A DNA stretch of 64,000 bases from Leptothoe spongobia TAU-MAC 1115. Its GTDB lineage: Bacteria; Cyanobacteriota; Cyanobacteriia; Phormidesmidales; Phormidesmidaceae. Each line of letters opens with the position of its first letter. The stretch's first letter is position 1. Under the pieces are notes generated by a model. That model saw only the letters and a program-made list of their open reading frames with translations. It ran no database searches and was not told where the DNA came from. Location: positions 113,807-177,806 of the forward strand of contig NZ_JADOES010000002.1 in the NCBI RefSeq assembly GCF_018739885.1. The letters are read 5' to 3'. The position numbers and the translations under genes were made by a program. This document shows, piece by piece, positions 29,078-37,376 of the stretch.

Positions 29078-29173
29078 ATGACCTACATTGGCTTTGTAAT
29101 GCTGTTTATCGTAGTAGGCATCATCATGGCAGCTATCTAGTATGAACCGATCAAACATTGGCTAAGTCCTTAA
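29078..29173 (+). pseudogene. Remnant of the small single-TM protein gene (homologue at 30636)
   Basis: The frame reads MTYIGFVMLFIVVGIIMAAI, then TAG at 29138, then YEPIKHWLSP and stop. It matches the second half of the intact 63-aa protein (MTYIGFAMLFVVVGIILIVI, then WYEPLKSWL). The Trp codon is replaced by TAG and the N-terminal half is lost or unrecognisable. The two copies flank the 354-aa membrane-protein gene, so a local duplication with decay of one copy is likely. Confidence 0.75.
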
Positions 29174-30234
29174 CCAATATCTTCGTTTTCCTCTGTAATT
29201 TTTTGATAACGCCTGAGTAATCGTTGAGGAAATAGAAAAACCAACCAAATTAATGCTGTAAGCAGCAATACCAGGGTGTATTCCATCATAGGGGCTTTCA
29301 AGATTCTGATAGCTAGCTCCCAGCGATCGTGATAAAACCATAAAACCCCTGCAATCCATAGCAGCAAAAATGTATAGCGCTGCCAAAGTTTAAAGCTAAC
29401 CCCATGCATTTGGGTAATAATGAAAATAGCAGCAAATGCAAAGAGAAATTTAGCAGCCTGTTCGATACCTTGATCAGCTGTCATTAAAGCCACCAGGACT
29501 GCATGAATAACTACGATCGTTTCCAGGGCTAATGTCCACCAACGATTGAGATGATTTCGCGTGTAGAATAAGCTTCCTTGAAGCAACAGTAAGAGAACAT
29601 ACAGAGTACCCACTAAGTGACCGAGGGTGGTTTCTATGGGGTGAAACCAAAATGTATAAATAATCGCCCACGCAAAATAGTAACCATGATATTCTCTTAA
29701 GACCCTACCCACATCCTTGATAAAGGGAATCGGCACTGGTTGTCCCAACAACAAACCACGACGTTGGTGTTCCATGATCATGATCATCACCAACATCAGG
29801 ATAACGGACCCCATGGAGGATGCTAAGGGCACATCAGGGGCTAGACCGTCGTACCAAATTTTGGTCTGTAAAATATGTAAGGCAACAAAAAAAAGATTGG
29901 TACCTAGGGCAATCGCATTGATAGGATGCAACCCCTTAGTATATTTAAGGTTTTGACGTTGAGCCGCATAGATAATGCCCCAGATTGTGACTTGGTGAAA
30001 GGCATAGCCAGCCCAAGCCGTAAAGTGAGTCCAGAATGTGGGGTCGGGCAGCTGCCAAAAATACCAAGAACTCCCTTTATCCTCCACAAAGTTAATGTGG
30101 ATACTGTAGGGAGCTAGCAACAAGATAACGCCCATGATAGCTAAGCAAGCAGCAATCCCCCACCACAATGGAAATATAGCTTGACCACTACCCTTGCCTC
30201 CAGATTCGAGGGTAGTAGGTTGAGAGTTAGCCAT
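29170..30234 (-). CDS. Polytopic membrane protein of unknown function (354 aa)
   Basis: About nine or ten hydrophobic segments, with conserved-looking polar loops: WTHFTAWAGYAFHQVTIWG near residue 70 and FWFHPIETTLGHLVGTLY near 210, both with buried His residues. Two short duplicates of a single-TM gene flank it. I recognise no family. Membrane His pairs can bind haem or metal, but that is speculation. The gene is single on the minus strand, and its stop overlaps the end of the upstream-facing remnant by four bases. Confidence 0.65.
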   Translation of the reverse strand: MANSQPTTLESGGKGSGQAIFPLWWGIAACLAIMGVILLLAPYSIHINFVEDKGSSWYFWQLPDPTFWTHFTAWAGYAFHQVTIWGIIYAAQRQNLKYTKGLHPINAIALGTNLFFVALHILQTKIWYDGLAPDVPLASSMGSVILMLVMIMIMEHQRRGLLLGQPVPIPFIKDVGRVLREYHGYYFAWAIIYTFWFHPIETTLGHLVGTLYVLLLLLQGSLFYTRNHLNRWWTLALETIVVIHAVLVALMTADQGIEQAAKFLFAFAAIFIITQMHGVSFKLWQRYTFLLLWIAGVLWFYHDRWELAIRILKAPMMEYTLVLLLTALIWLVFLFPQRLLRRYQKITEENEDIG

Positions 30235-30441
30235 GGTTTTTACATGCCTTAACTGAAATTCAAGTACACATGAACTTTATGTTATGGTACCGTTTTCTCG
30301 AAATGTAGAATGAACACAGTTAAAGTTATTTACTATTTAAGTCAGGAAAATCAAGCCAACTAAAGACAGAAGTAGCAAGGAAATCAAAAGAAAATATTAT
30401 TTCATTTTTGTCAGTTCTAACGTTTCTTTAAGTGCTTATCT

Positions 30442-30540
30442 ATGGGGATTCCAAAAATCTTTCTAACGTTACCCATGGTGGTTCCTATTGTTATTGGATT
30501 CGTTTTTAACGGCACTTTACGGAATTGGTCTCGTTCTTAA
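30442..30540 (+). CDS. Possible 32-aa single-TM small protein
   Basis: ATG at 30442, stop TAA at 30540. The product is MGIPKIFLTLPMVVPIVIGF followed by VFNGTLRNWSRS: one hydrophobic helix and a basic tail, the format of small photosynthetic or regulatory membrane subunits. It is upstream of the 63-aa single-TM gene on the same strand. The ribosome site is weak and nothing similar is known to me, so it may be chance. The rest of 30235-30635 holds no other feature I can name. Confidence 0.3.
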   Translation: MGIPKIFLTLPMVVPIVIGFVFNGTLRNWSRS

Positions 30541-30635
30541 GCGAAAGCATATAAAATAGCTATGTAGATGCTCCCTAATTAAGGAGAAGAGATACCATCA
30601 TAAAGATTTACTGCATCTCATAAAACTTGTCTGTT

Positions 30636-30827
30636 ATGCCATCTACCAAACGCCCTAAAATCATGGCTAGGCTACGTAATGAGGTCTATGATGATCTCGA
30701 AGGTGCCTTAGAAAGTCATGAAAAGAAAATGACCTACATTGGCTTCGCAATGTTGTTTGTCGTTGTGGGGATCATTCTGATAGTTATCTGGTATGAACCA
30801 CTCAAAAGCTGGCTAATTTATTACTAG
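30636..30827 (+). CDS. Small single-TM protein (63 aa)
   Basis: A basic, then acidic N-terminus (MPSTKRPKIMARLRNEVYDD followed by LEGALESHEKK) leads into one hydrophobic helix (about residues 35-52) and a short WYEPLKSWLIYY tail. The ATG at 30636 is preferred over a TTG at 30627. A decayed second copy at 29078 shows the family has duplicated locally. No known small photosystem subunit matches by eye. Function unknown; the helix and charged N-terminus would suit an accessory subunit of a membrane complex such as its polytopic neighbour. Confidence 0.6.
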   Translation: MPSTKRPKIMARLRNEVYDDLEGALESHEKKMTYIGFAMLFVVVGIILIVIWYEPLKSWLIYY

Positions 30828-30873
30828 GGCTGTCGCTTACCCATCAAGTTTTCTGACCCTGAATTACAGTAGA

Positions 30874-30909
30874 GTAAAGCAAGGGGCTGTTACAAAATGC
30901 TTGCTTTAC
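30874..30909. promoter_or_regulatory. Inverted repeat just before the ParA-like gene
   Basis: GTAAAGCAAG (30874-30883) and CTTGCTTTAC (30900-30909) form a perfect 10-bp inverted repeat with a 16-base centre, ending four bases before the ATG at 30914. It may be an operator or mRNA hairpin that controls the ATPase gene. Confidence 0.45.
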
Positions 30910-30913
30910 ACAA

Positions 30914-31678
30914 ATGTCTACCATTGTCTCTATCCATTCATTTCGGGGCGGAACAGGCAAATCGAGCACCAGTGCTAATGTGGCGGTCAACTTGGCCCAG
31001 TTGGGATATCGTGTCGGGGTAATCGACACCGATATTCAATCACCCGGCATTCACATCCTATTTAAGCTGACCGATCAGGCGATCGGATCAACCCTAAACG
31101 ACTATCTAAAGGGTAACTGCAAAGCCCAGGAAGCTGCCTATGATGTCACCCACCTTCTGGATGGTGAGCATGATGATAGCAGGCTGTTTATAATTCCATC
31201 TAGCCTGAAAGCCAATGACATTATCCACATATTAAGAGCAGGTTACAATGCTGATGTTCTCAGTAGTTGCTTCAATGAACTCATAGACGCCCTGGAATTA
31301 GATTATTTAATTATTGATACCCATCCAGGGTTGAATGAAGAGACGCTACTGGCCATTGCTTTCTCTGACATCCTGCTCATCTTACTGCGACCCGATGCCC
31401 AAGACTATCAGGGGACCGCTGTGACCGTAGAGGTCGCTCAAGAGTTAGGCGTTGAGAACCTGCTAATTGTGATGAATAAGGTACCGTCCCTATTTGATGC
31501 TAATGAGGTGAAGGCACAGGTAGAAACGGCTTACAACTGTGAGGTGGCAGCTATTTTACCCCACAGTGAGGATTTGATGATCTTAGCCAGTAACCATGTG
31601 TTCTCGATCGAAAATCCTGACCATAGGCTTACAAAACTTTACAGAATGCTGGCTAATCGATTGATAGAAACCAGTTGA
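30914..31678 (+). CDS. ParA/MinD-family P-loop ATPase (254 aa)
   Basis: Deviant Walker A at residues 11-18, RGGTGKSS (the usual form is KGGxGKT/S, so the signature Lys is Arg here). A' motif is in GVIDTDIQSPGIH, and Walker B is YLIIDTHPG with a Thr/His variation. These proteins position or partition cargo through ATP-driven dimerisation on membrane or DNA. There is no HTH or membrane-targeting helix. It lies directly before a cyclic-nucleotide-binding gene, with the stop at 31678 and a possible TTG start of the next gene overlapping. It is 6 kb from the ParB gene, not adjacent, so a classical parAB pair is unlikely. Confidence 0.82.
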   Translation: MSTIVSIHSFRGGTGKSSTSANVAVNLAQLGYRVGVIDTDIQSPGIHILFKLTDQAIGSTLNDYLKGNCKAQEAAYDVTHLLDGEHDDSRLFIIPSSLKANDIIHILRAGYNADVLSSCFNELIDALELDYLIIDTHPGLNEETLLAIAFSDILLILLRPDAQDYQGTAVTVEVAQELGVENLLIVMNKVPSLFDANEVKAQVETAYNCEVAAILPHSEDLMILASNHVFSIENPDHRLTKLYRMLANRLIETS

Positions 31679-31746
31679 GAATCTTAATCTGGCAAAATAG
31701 CATATTACTGCAGAATAATGTTATCCCTGCTTGGTCTGAACATGCT

Positions 31747-32298
31747 ATGGAAACAAAACGCTTTGATGCAGGAGACATCATCTTACGCGAAGGTGATCCA
31801 AGCGATTATGCCTATATCCTTCGCAAAGGGAAGGCTGAAGTCATTCGAGAACATCTCGGGAACACCATCATACTGCGCTCCATCAATCGAGGTGATATTT
31901 TTGGTGAATTTGGCATTATTGATAACCAACCTCGCTCCGCCACAGTTCGAGCTGTAGAACCCGTTACTGTATCAGTTCTCTCCAATGATGAAGTTGTTGA
32001 TATTGTCTTCGACAATCCCCATAAAAGTCTTATCCTTACCCGCAGTGCATTTGACCGGCTACGCAAGCTGTATGCAGAAAAAGAGAAACCAGAAGAAGAA
32101 TTAGCCACAGAGTTAGACTCTTTTCGATCAGAGATGAGTGAAGCCATTGCCCAGGCAATTCGTGATCACGAGGAGGGCGTGATGAAGAGCCACGTTGGGA
32201 TTTTACCAATTGCATCAGCGGTGTTAGTGCTTGTGCTTGTAGGTGGCTCTATTTTATTCAAAGCTCAAATTTTAGATTTTTTACAAACAGCTTTCTAG
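31747..32298 (+). CDS. Cyclic-nucleotide-binding-domain membrane protein (183 aa)
   Basis: Residues ~5-110 form a CNB domain: FDAGDIILREGDPSDYAYIL, then GDIFGEFGIIDNQPRSATVRA with the Arg-Ser-Ala phosphate-binding cassette. A charged helix follows, then one C-terminal membrane helix (about 153-176). There is no DNA-binding HTH, so it is not a CRP regulator. The ATG at 31747 is taken; the frame is open back to 31675 (TTG overlapping the ATPase stop), so an extra 24 residues are possible. The pairing suggests that a membrane-anchored nucleotide sensor controls or is positioned by the ATPase. Confidence 0.75.
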   Translation: METKRFDAGDIILREGDPSDYAYILRKGKAEVIREHLGNTIILRSINRGDIFGEFGIIDNQPRSATVRAVEPVTVSVLSNDEVVDIVFDNPHKSLILTRSAFDRLRKLYAEKEKPEEELATELDSFRSEMSEAIAQAIRDHEEGVMKSHVGILPIASAVLVLVLVGGSILFKAQILDFLQTAF

Positions 32299-32395
32299 AA
32301 AGTGTCTATGTTCATAGCCTCTCTCAATTAGCCTTTATCCGCATAGCTGGATAGCAGATGAATCCGAGCACGGTCGATCAAAGCTGACGTAATCA

Positions 32396-32760
32396 TTATA
32401 GCCAATTACCTACCAGGACAAAGGGACTCCAAAAATAGGGAGAGGCTAACTGCGGGTCTTGCATCAAAGCCAGCTGAGCCTGACGAAATGCTTCGGCTTT
32501 GGTGGTGTTCGGCTGAGCCAAAGCCTGATAAAATTCGGCCATAAAGGTAGCAGCAGCCTGATCATTAATGGCCCATAGTCCAGCTAAGGTACTGCGCACT
32601 CCCGACCGAATGGCAGTACCGGCAATGCCTAAGATCGCTCGACTATCACCAGAGGCTGTTTTACAAGCACTAAAGACCAATAGCTCCACTGGAGACAGGT
32701 CACTGCGATTGCGCGCTTGCAACACCTGACTCATTTCTTCCATAGTCAGTTTTCCATCCC
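32396..32760 (-). pseudogene. CHAT-domain gene fragment (C-terminal ~120 residues only)
   Basis: The frame copies the end of the 2600-aa CHAT protein almost residue for residue, including the catalytic-Cys segment LLVFSACKTASGDSR and the final FVLVGNWL. Homology begins abruptly at WDGKLT (about 32760). The catalytic His and everything before it are missing. An internal ATG at 32743 leaves an open 115-codon frame, but a functional peptidase is not possible. Unrelated sequence with an 11-bp inverted repeat starts right at the break. Confidence 0.85.
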
Positions 32761-32793
32761 AAGCATTGTTTCAGACTTGCAGGAGTGTCGGGT

Positions 32794-32820
32794 TGACATA
32801 ATCGCCCCTCGATTATGTCA
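32794..32820. repeat. Perfect 11-bp inverted repeat beside the CHAT fragment
   Basis: TGACATAATCG (32794-32804), spacer CCCCT, CGATTATGTCA (32810-32820). It lies ~35 bases from the point where CHAT homology stops. It could be a terminator-like hairpin or the scar of a mobile element; no T-tract or transposase is seen. Confidence 0.55.
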
Positions 32821-32978
32821 GATCACGTTTAGAGATTAGTCTCAGAGATCTAAAGATCTAAAGAAGTGTGTGAATGAGACTTTACAGGCGGCTTATCCTC
32901 ACCATCTTCGGGCACGTTGCCCGCTTTGATCGTGGCATTGTCCTCTCAAGAGTGCGGCTTCCAGACCCCAGCGACTCC

Positions 32979-34796
32979 CTACATTCCTTGGAAAAGAATC
33001 ATTTCCAAATCCATAACATTAGATGTACATACCCCAATGCTGGGTACCTCTATATCTAATGGCCGTAAAACATAAAAGTTGTGGATATGCAGAGCTAACT
33101 GGTTAGCAACATCTGCCAGTGTGTTAACCGTTGTCTTAACTACACCGGTATTTTGATCTCGAATAACACACTCATACTGCTGATCTTCTTGAGGAATAGC
33201 ACTGAATCCAATTTGATGTCCTTCCCCTTTCACCACATACTCTTTTACATTCATTCCAAGGGAAACTAATCCATCACATTTAACATCATTTTCACTACTG
33301 TAGAACGTAGACAACTTACTTGCAATTTCAGAGCCTATGGAGGCTGGGGACAAAGCATCATAGTCTAACATATCAAAAATATTAAGCGTACCTGAGTCAG
33401 CGTAATTATCTACATACTCGATCACATCAGTTCGCTGATTAGGCGAGCGTTCGAAGCCATATTGCTTACAAAAATCTACAAACTTAACAGCTTCTAAAGA
33501 AGCATTGGCCCGATCAAGGTTGCTAAACCAATCTTGATCAACGTTACCTGACTTCAAATAACGGACAAAGTAAGTCGTTGTTTCAGCCGATTGCTCACGG
33601 ATGTCTTGGGCAGCCTGGTCTAAAAGCTTTTTGAGTCCAAGTAACGGCTCAATAATAGCTCTCCCAACTCCTGAACTACCTGCAGTGGGTGGAGCCAAAA
33701 ATCCACTGAGCCCGGCTGCTGTAATAGCATTACAAATACCACCTAAGCCCATAGATTTACCAAGCTGAGTCATAACCTTACCAAACAGCTCCTGACTCCA
33801 TTCTGGTTGTTCAAACTCTTCACCTGCTTCCCCAATAACGGGTGCTAATAATCCTGCCAGCTCAGGGACATCATCCAGTATAGGCTCCTCTTCAACAATG
33901 TCAGAAACCTCTTCAACAACTTCAGTAGAAAGTTCCTGAGAGTCAGCGTCTTCTAATCCTACCGGAGCATCACCATCAGCGGGTGGCCGAGGGAATGGAT
34001 TGGCCGTTGCACCTAATTGTAATACTTGGTCTAAAGTAGAAATTTGAGTTTCCCAGTAAGTTCTTTCCCTAAAAATACGGGCATCGCCATAACCACATTC
34101 GTCCAAAAAGGCTTCAAGAATAGCGGCATTAGAGTCAGAAATATCAACTCCAAGAATATCGTCGAAGTCTTCCCCATCTAAAGCAGTTACAAACGCGTAG
34201 ATATATTGTCCTTCAGTTGAATCAAATTTGCGAAACCATCTATATTGACCTTCGTCCCATTTTTGGTGACCACCATCGGGTTCCCAATCACACTGAATCA
34301 TGGGGACATTCATTGACTGATGTGAAACAGTCAACGGTTCTAACTGGGGTTGCAACCTCTGCTGATCTAACTGCGAACTTGTGTCTTGTTGCACTGTGGA
34401 CATTAGTTGGAGCGGCGGCGGCTGACGATCTTCTTCTCGCTGGGCTATTTGAGGACCTGTTGAAGGACTATTAATTTGCTGCACCACTGTCTTTGCCACA
34501 GTATCTGCTTCTTGTTCATACTTATCACCAGGTTGACCAATGCTCAGCTTGGGTTGAACTGGCATAGATAGCATATTCTGAAAAGGTACAACAGGCACTG
34601 AGCCCCTGTCTGTAATGGCTACCTTACTAAAGTCAAACGTGGAAACAGGCTCTGACTTGGGTGAAACGGTCGTCGTAGATGGATCTGAACTCTCTGGGTG
34701 AGTCACCGCTGAAGCGAAGGGGCGAGGACGAAGCAACGTTTTTTTCGAGGATACCGTTAAAGGGCGGTCTTTGAAGAGGCGATCGTAACTGACCAT
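32979..34796 (-). CDS. Probable injection-system cargo with papain-like (C58/YopT-type) C-terminus (605 aa)
   Basis: Residues 79-109 hold PVQPKLSIGQPGDKYEQEAD followed by TVAKTVVQQI. This is the leader seen before DUF4157 in many proteins linked to extracellular contractile injection systems (eCIS), although the HExxH DUF4157 peptidase itself is absent. A Pro/Gln-rich linker and an acidic stretch (282-312) follow. The C-terminal region has a spaced Cys355 (GGICNAITAAGL), His527 (EGHQIGFSAI) and Asp547 (CVIRDQNTGV), the order and context of YopT/AvrPphB-type (C58) cysteine proteases. A toxin or effector role is inference from these two modules. It is a lone gene beside the CHAT fragment, 25 kb from the fibre-like genes. 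Confidence 0.68.
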   Translation of the reverse strand: MVSYDRLFKDRPLTVSSKKTLLRPRPFASAVTHPESSDPSTTTVSPKSEPVSTFDFSKVAITDRGSVPVVPFQNMLSMPVQPKLSIGQPGDKYEQEADTVAKTVVQQINSPSTGPQIAQREEDRQPPPLQLMSTVQQDTSSQLDQQRLQPQLEPLTVSHQSMNVPMIQCDWEPDGGHQKWDEGQYRWFRKFDSTEGQYIYAFVTALDGEDFDDILGVDISDSNAAILEAFLDECGYGDARIFRERTYWETQISTLDQVLQLGATANPFPRPPADGDAPVGLEDADSQELSTEVVEEVSDIVEEEPILDDVPELAGLLAPVIGEAGEEFEQPEWSQELFGKVMTQLGKSMGLGGICNAITAAGLSGFLAPPTAGSSGVGRAIIEPLLGLKKLLDQAAQDIREQSAETTTYFVRYLKSGNVDQDWFSNLDRANASLEAVKFVDFCKQYGFERSPNQRTDVIEYVDNYADSGTLNIFDMLDYDALSPASIGSEIASKLSTFYSSENDVKCDGLVSLGMNVKEYVVKGEGHQIGFSAIPQEDQQYECVIRDQNTGVVKTTVNTLADVANQLALHIHNFYVLRPLDIEVPSIGVCTSNVMDLEMILFQGM

Positions 34797-35191
34797 AAAA
34801 GATTAAGCCAGGAGATACAGCAAACAATCCCTAACCCAGGTTGCTAAATCGCGGGCTGACAAGGAAGTATATTAAGAATTCACCAAACATTTTCAATCTA
34901 ACTCCGTACAAACTACTAACCCTAACGTTTAAAATATGATCTCATCTTGAGACTCTTTTTTGAATTAGGTGAAGTAGGCTAGGGGGTGTTAAAACAAGTT
35001 TAAGTTTTACCTGACCTTTCGCCCTAGGGTAAAACGCCAATTCTGGAAGTGGACATGGGCTCAGGGATAGCGACTCCTACCACGCTATCTTAAAATAACA
35101 TTTCAAAATTTCTACTGCTAACGATGTCAGGCATCATGGGGGCGTTTCCAACGAGACCACCTAATAACGTTGAAGGCTTGGAGGTATATGG
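34797..35191. other. Intergenic region between divergent genes
   Basis: It must hold promoters for both the cargo-like gene and acyltransferase 2. A hairpin GTTTTACC (35004) / GGTAAAAC (35028) is the only visible structure. I looked for the shared 22-bp promoter element and did not find it. GGAGG lies eight bases before the ATG at 35192. Confidence 0.5.
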
Positions 35192-36250
35192 ATGAAAGTC
35201 ATAGCGAGGACTCTCCCTTCGATTACCCATCCAGTGGATAAGCATGTTTTGGCGTCTGAGCTGACGGCAGACAAGCTGATTCGGACCCATAAAGGATTAG
35301 AAATTTATCTGGTGACTGCCGATGATTCGCCCCGAGTCATGACTGAGATTGGTCGGATTCGAGAAGTCGAATTTCGGAGGGAGGGTGGTGGCACTGGCAA
35401 ACCGAAGGATATCGATATCTTTGATCAGGGCCCAGTGCCTTATCGTCAGCTAGTGGTTTGGGATCCCGTTGCCCAGGAAATTGTCTCCATGTATCGTTAC
35501 ATTCTTTGTCGTGATGCTATCCATTCAGACGGTGAACTGGATTTGGCAACTGCAAAGCTGTTCGATTTTTCTCAACGGTTTCAAGAGCAGTATTTGCCCA
35601 AGACAATTGAACTGGGACGTTCAGTTGTGAATCGTAGTGCCCAACGACGCAGACTGGGGCTATTTGCAGTCTGGTGTGGGCTAGGTGCTCTGGTGCAGGA
35701 GTATCCTGATATGGACTACTTTTTCGGCAAAGTGACCATTGCGTCGCCCCATTTTAAATCTGGTCAAAATCTATTGATGCAGTTTATGCAGCGTTACGAG
35801 ATGGCTCAGGAAATGTTGGCCATCCCTAAGATGCATTGTCGAGTTCATAATCCGACTATCCCAAATCTTTCATGGACAGAAGCATCCCATCAAACTGCCC
35901 TTCATTCTCTTAAGGGTAAACTTAAGCAAATGGGTCAGCCCATGCCGTCATTGCTGAATAGTTATCTGAAGACAAGCGATCAGCTTCGTTACTTTGGCAG
36001 TGTTTGTAATCTCGAATTTGGCAATGTCATCGAAGCAGCTATTCTAATTCCCATTGACTCAATTAAAGCCAAATCTCGTCAACACTTTATTGATTCATAC
36101 GTCAATATCAATTCTCAACGGTTCCGGAGCCTGGATCGGCAGAGTAGTGAAAAAGGTCTGGCAAGGGATATTGCGTGTTTACAAGATTTTATTCACACAG
36201 TGATGACTAAAAACAATAAATCCAGTCCCATGTATGTTTCCGTGGTCTAA
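35192..36250 (+). CDS. OlsB-like GNAT N-acyltransferase, copy 2 (352 aa)
   Basis: Colinear with copy 1 (18656) from its first residues. Shared blocks include KLIRTHKGLEIYLVTADDSP, IGRIREVEFRREG, DIDIFD, VVWDPVAQEIVSMYRY, ELGRSVVNRSAQ and FGKVTIAS, and the C-terminal extension with LRYFGSV..FGNVIEAAI. The core pattern is that of ornithine N-acyltransferases (Acetyltransf_5/OlsB). The upstream GGAGG site is strong. Unlike copy 1 it lacks the shared promoter element, so the two copies are probably expressed under different conditions. It is followed after 180 bases by the SET gene, which has its own promoter element. Confidence 0.75.
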   Translation: MKVIARTLPSITHPVDKHVLASELTADKLIRTHKGLEIYLVTADDSPRVMTEIGRIREVEFRREGGGTGKPKDIDIFDQGPVPYRQLVVWDPVAQEIVSMYRYILCRDAIHSDGELDLATAKLFDFSQRFQEQYLPKTIELGRSVVNRSAQRRRLGLFAVWCGLGALVQEYPDMDYFFGKVTIASPHFKSGQNLLMQFMQRYEMAQEMLAIPKMHCRVHNPTIPNLSWTEASHQTALHSLKGKLKQMGQPMPSLLNSYLKTSDQLRYFGSVCNLEFGNVIEAAILIPIDSIKAKSRQHFIDSYVNINSQRFRSLDRQSSEKGLARDIACLQDFIHTVMTKNNKSSPMYVSVV

Positions 36251-36310
36251 AGGGATTGCATTCGTCTTTTTAATTTCTTGGGACAGTGATCATCACCATC
36301 GCTTTCAATA

Positions 36311-36344
36311 CCTGAATAAACCTGAACTTTTCGGGATTTTTTCT
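36311..36344 (+). promoter_or_regulatory. Shared promoter element, copy 3 (for the SET gene)
   Basis: A single unit is well preserved: CCTGAATAAACCTGAACTTT, then TCGGG and ATTTTTTCT. GTCATCATAAACC about 15 bases on resembles the -10 area of the 20420 promoter. The ATG at 36433 is 89 bases downstream. Confidence 0.7.
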
Positions 36345-36432
36345 ACCAAGGATTTTCGTCATCATAAACCTTGTCCAGCTTCAACATAGTTATACAGCCT
36401 AGCAACTAAGGCTACCCCAAGGAAGAAGTATC

Positions 36433-36993
36433 ATGAGCTTAGCGGAACTCATTATTCGCAATACAACAAAGTCAATCTCCTTACATCCGATACATCTTGA
36501 AACCACTGATATCGCTAATGATTGTCAGGTGATTTTAGATGAAGCACAGGGAGCCCAATCCCTCATAGCTAAGAAAAACTTTGCCCCTGGTGAGCTTTTA
36601 TCTCGCTTCTATGCATTGGATGAGTTCTCCCAACCCAGTAATGACTCCCTACAAATAGACGAAACCTGTCATATTGGCCTCTATCCAACACAGCTGCGAT
36701 ATATTAGCCATAGCTGTGACCCTAATGTGGTATTTGATATCCAGGCAGGCGAAGTTATTTGTATAAAGCCTATTCAGGCAGGCGAGTATATTACCTGCTT
36801 CTATCCCTCAACAGAGTGGGAAGTATTGGATGCCTTTTCATGCTTATGTGGTAGTGATCAGTGTCTAGAAACAATTCAAGGTGCTAAGCATTTACCCATT
36901 GATATTTTGAACCGTTATGAATTAGCTCGCCATATCAGACGCCTTAAACGGCATCAAAGCCTCTTCAGTAAGGCAGTTCAAGTTTCCATATAA
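36433..36993 (+). CDS. SET-domain protein methyltransferase (186 aa)
   Basis: The SET hallmarks are present: ISHSCDPNVVFD at residues 91-102 (the NHSC-type SAM pocket with Ser for Asn), AGEYITCFYPSTEW at 116-129, and a post-SET Cys cluster C137-x-C139-x4-C144 (SCLCGSDQC). SET enzymes methylate lysines in proteins; bacterial ones are rare and often accessory. Size fits a minimal SET plus post-SET domain. GGAAGAAG lies before the ATG. A strong hairpin terminator follows at 37095. It has its own copy of the shared promoter element. The target protein is unknown. Confidence 0.8.
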   Translation: MSLAELIIRNTTKSISLHPIHLETTDIANDCQVILDEAQGAQSLIAKKNFAPGELLSRFYALDEFSQPSNDSLQIDETCHIGLYPTQLRYISHSCDPNVVFDIQAGEVICIKPIQAGEYITCFYPSTEWEVLDAFSCLCGSDQCLETIQGAKHLPIDILNRYELARHIRRLKRHQSLFSKAVQVSI

Positions 36994-37094
36994 TATACAA
37001 AGAAGCTGTTCCTATGGGTAATTCCTCCGTTAGCCTGAGCAAGCATTGAATGCTCTTGTTATTCGTCTAACTCATGCTTCTAACTTCCTACTGG

Positions 37095-37124
37095 GTGCTC
37101 AAGCGTCTTAAGATGCTTGAGCAC
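37095..37124 (+). terminator. Hairpin downstream of the SET gene
   Basis: GTGCTCAAGC (37095-37104) pairs with GCTTGAGCAC (37115-37124) around an inner TCTTAAGA, followed by TTTCC. It lies ~100 bases after the SET stop codon. Confidence 0.65.
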
Positions 37125-37173
37125 TTTCCTATCTCCCCACCTAGTCAGGATTTCCCAGCTTAAATTGATGCCT

Positions 37174-37229
37174 CTGCATAAACCTGAATGTTTATCTGAA
37201 TAAACCTGAACTTATCGGTATTTTTTCTG
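37174..37229 (+). promoter_or_regulatory. Shared promoter element, copy 4 (for parB-like gene)
   Basis: Two units: CTGCATAAACCTGAATGTTT, AT, CTGAATAAACCTGAACTTAT, then CGGTATTTTTTCTG. The ATG at 37377 is 147 bases downstream; the leader in between is otherwise featureless. Confidence 0.72.
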
Positions 37230-37376
37230 CTTTCAATATTCGCCACACTGAGGATGTGATTTATCAGACTTTACATTTTACTTAACAGACCTGGTTAGTA
37301 AAATGCATAGCCTTCACCATGGCGTTGTTCTTGCAATCAATGGAAATCCAACGATAGCTAGTTAGGAAACCGAAAA

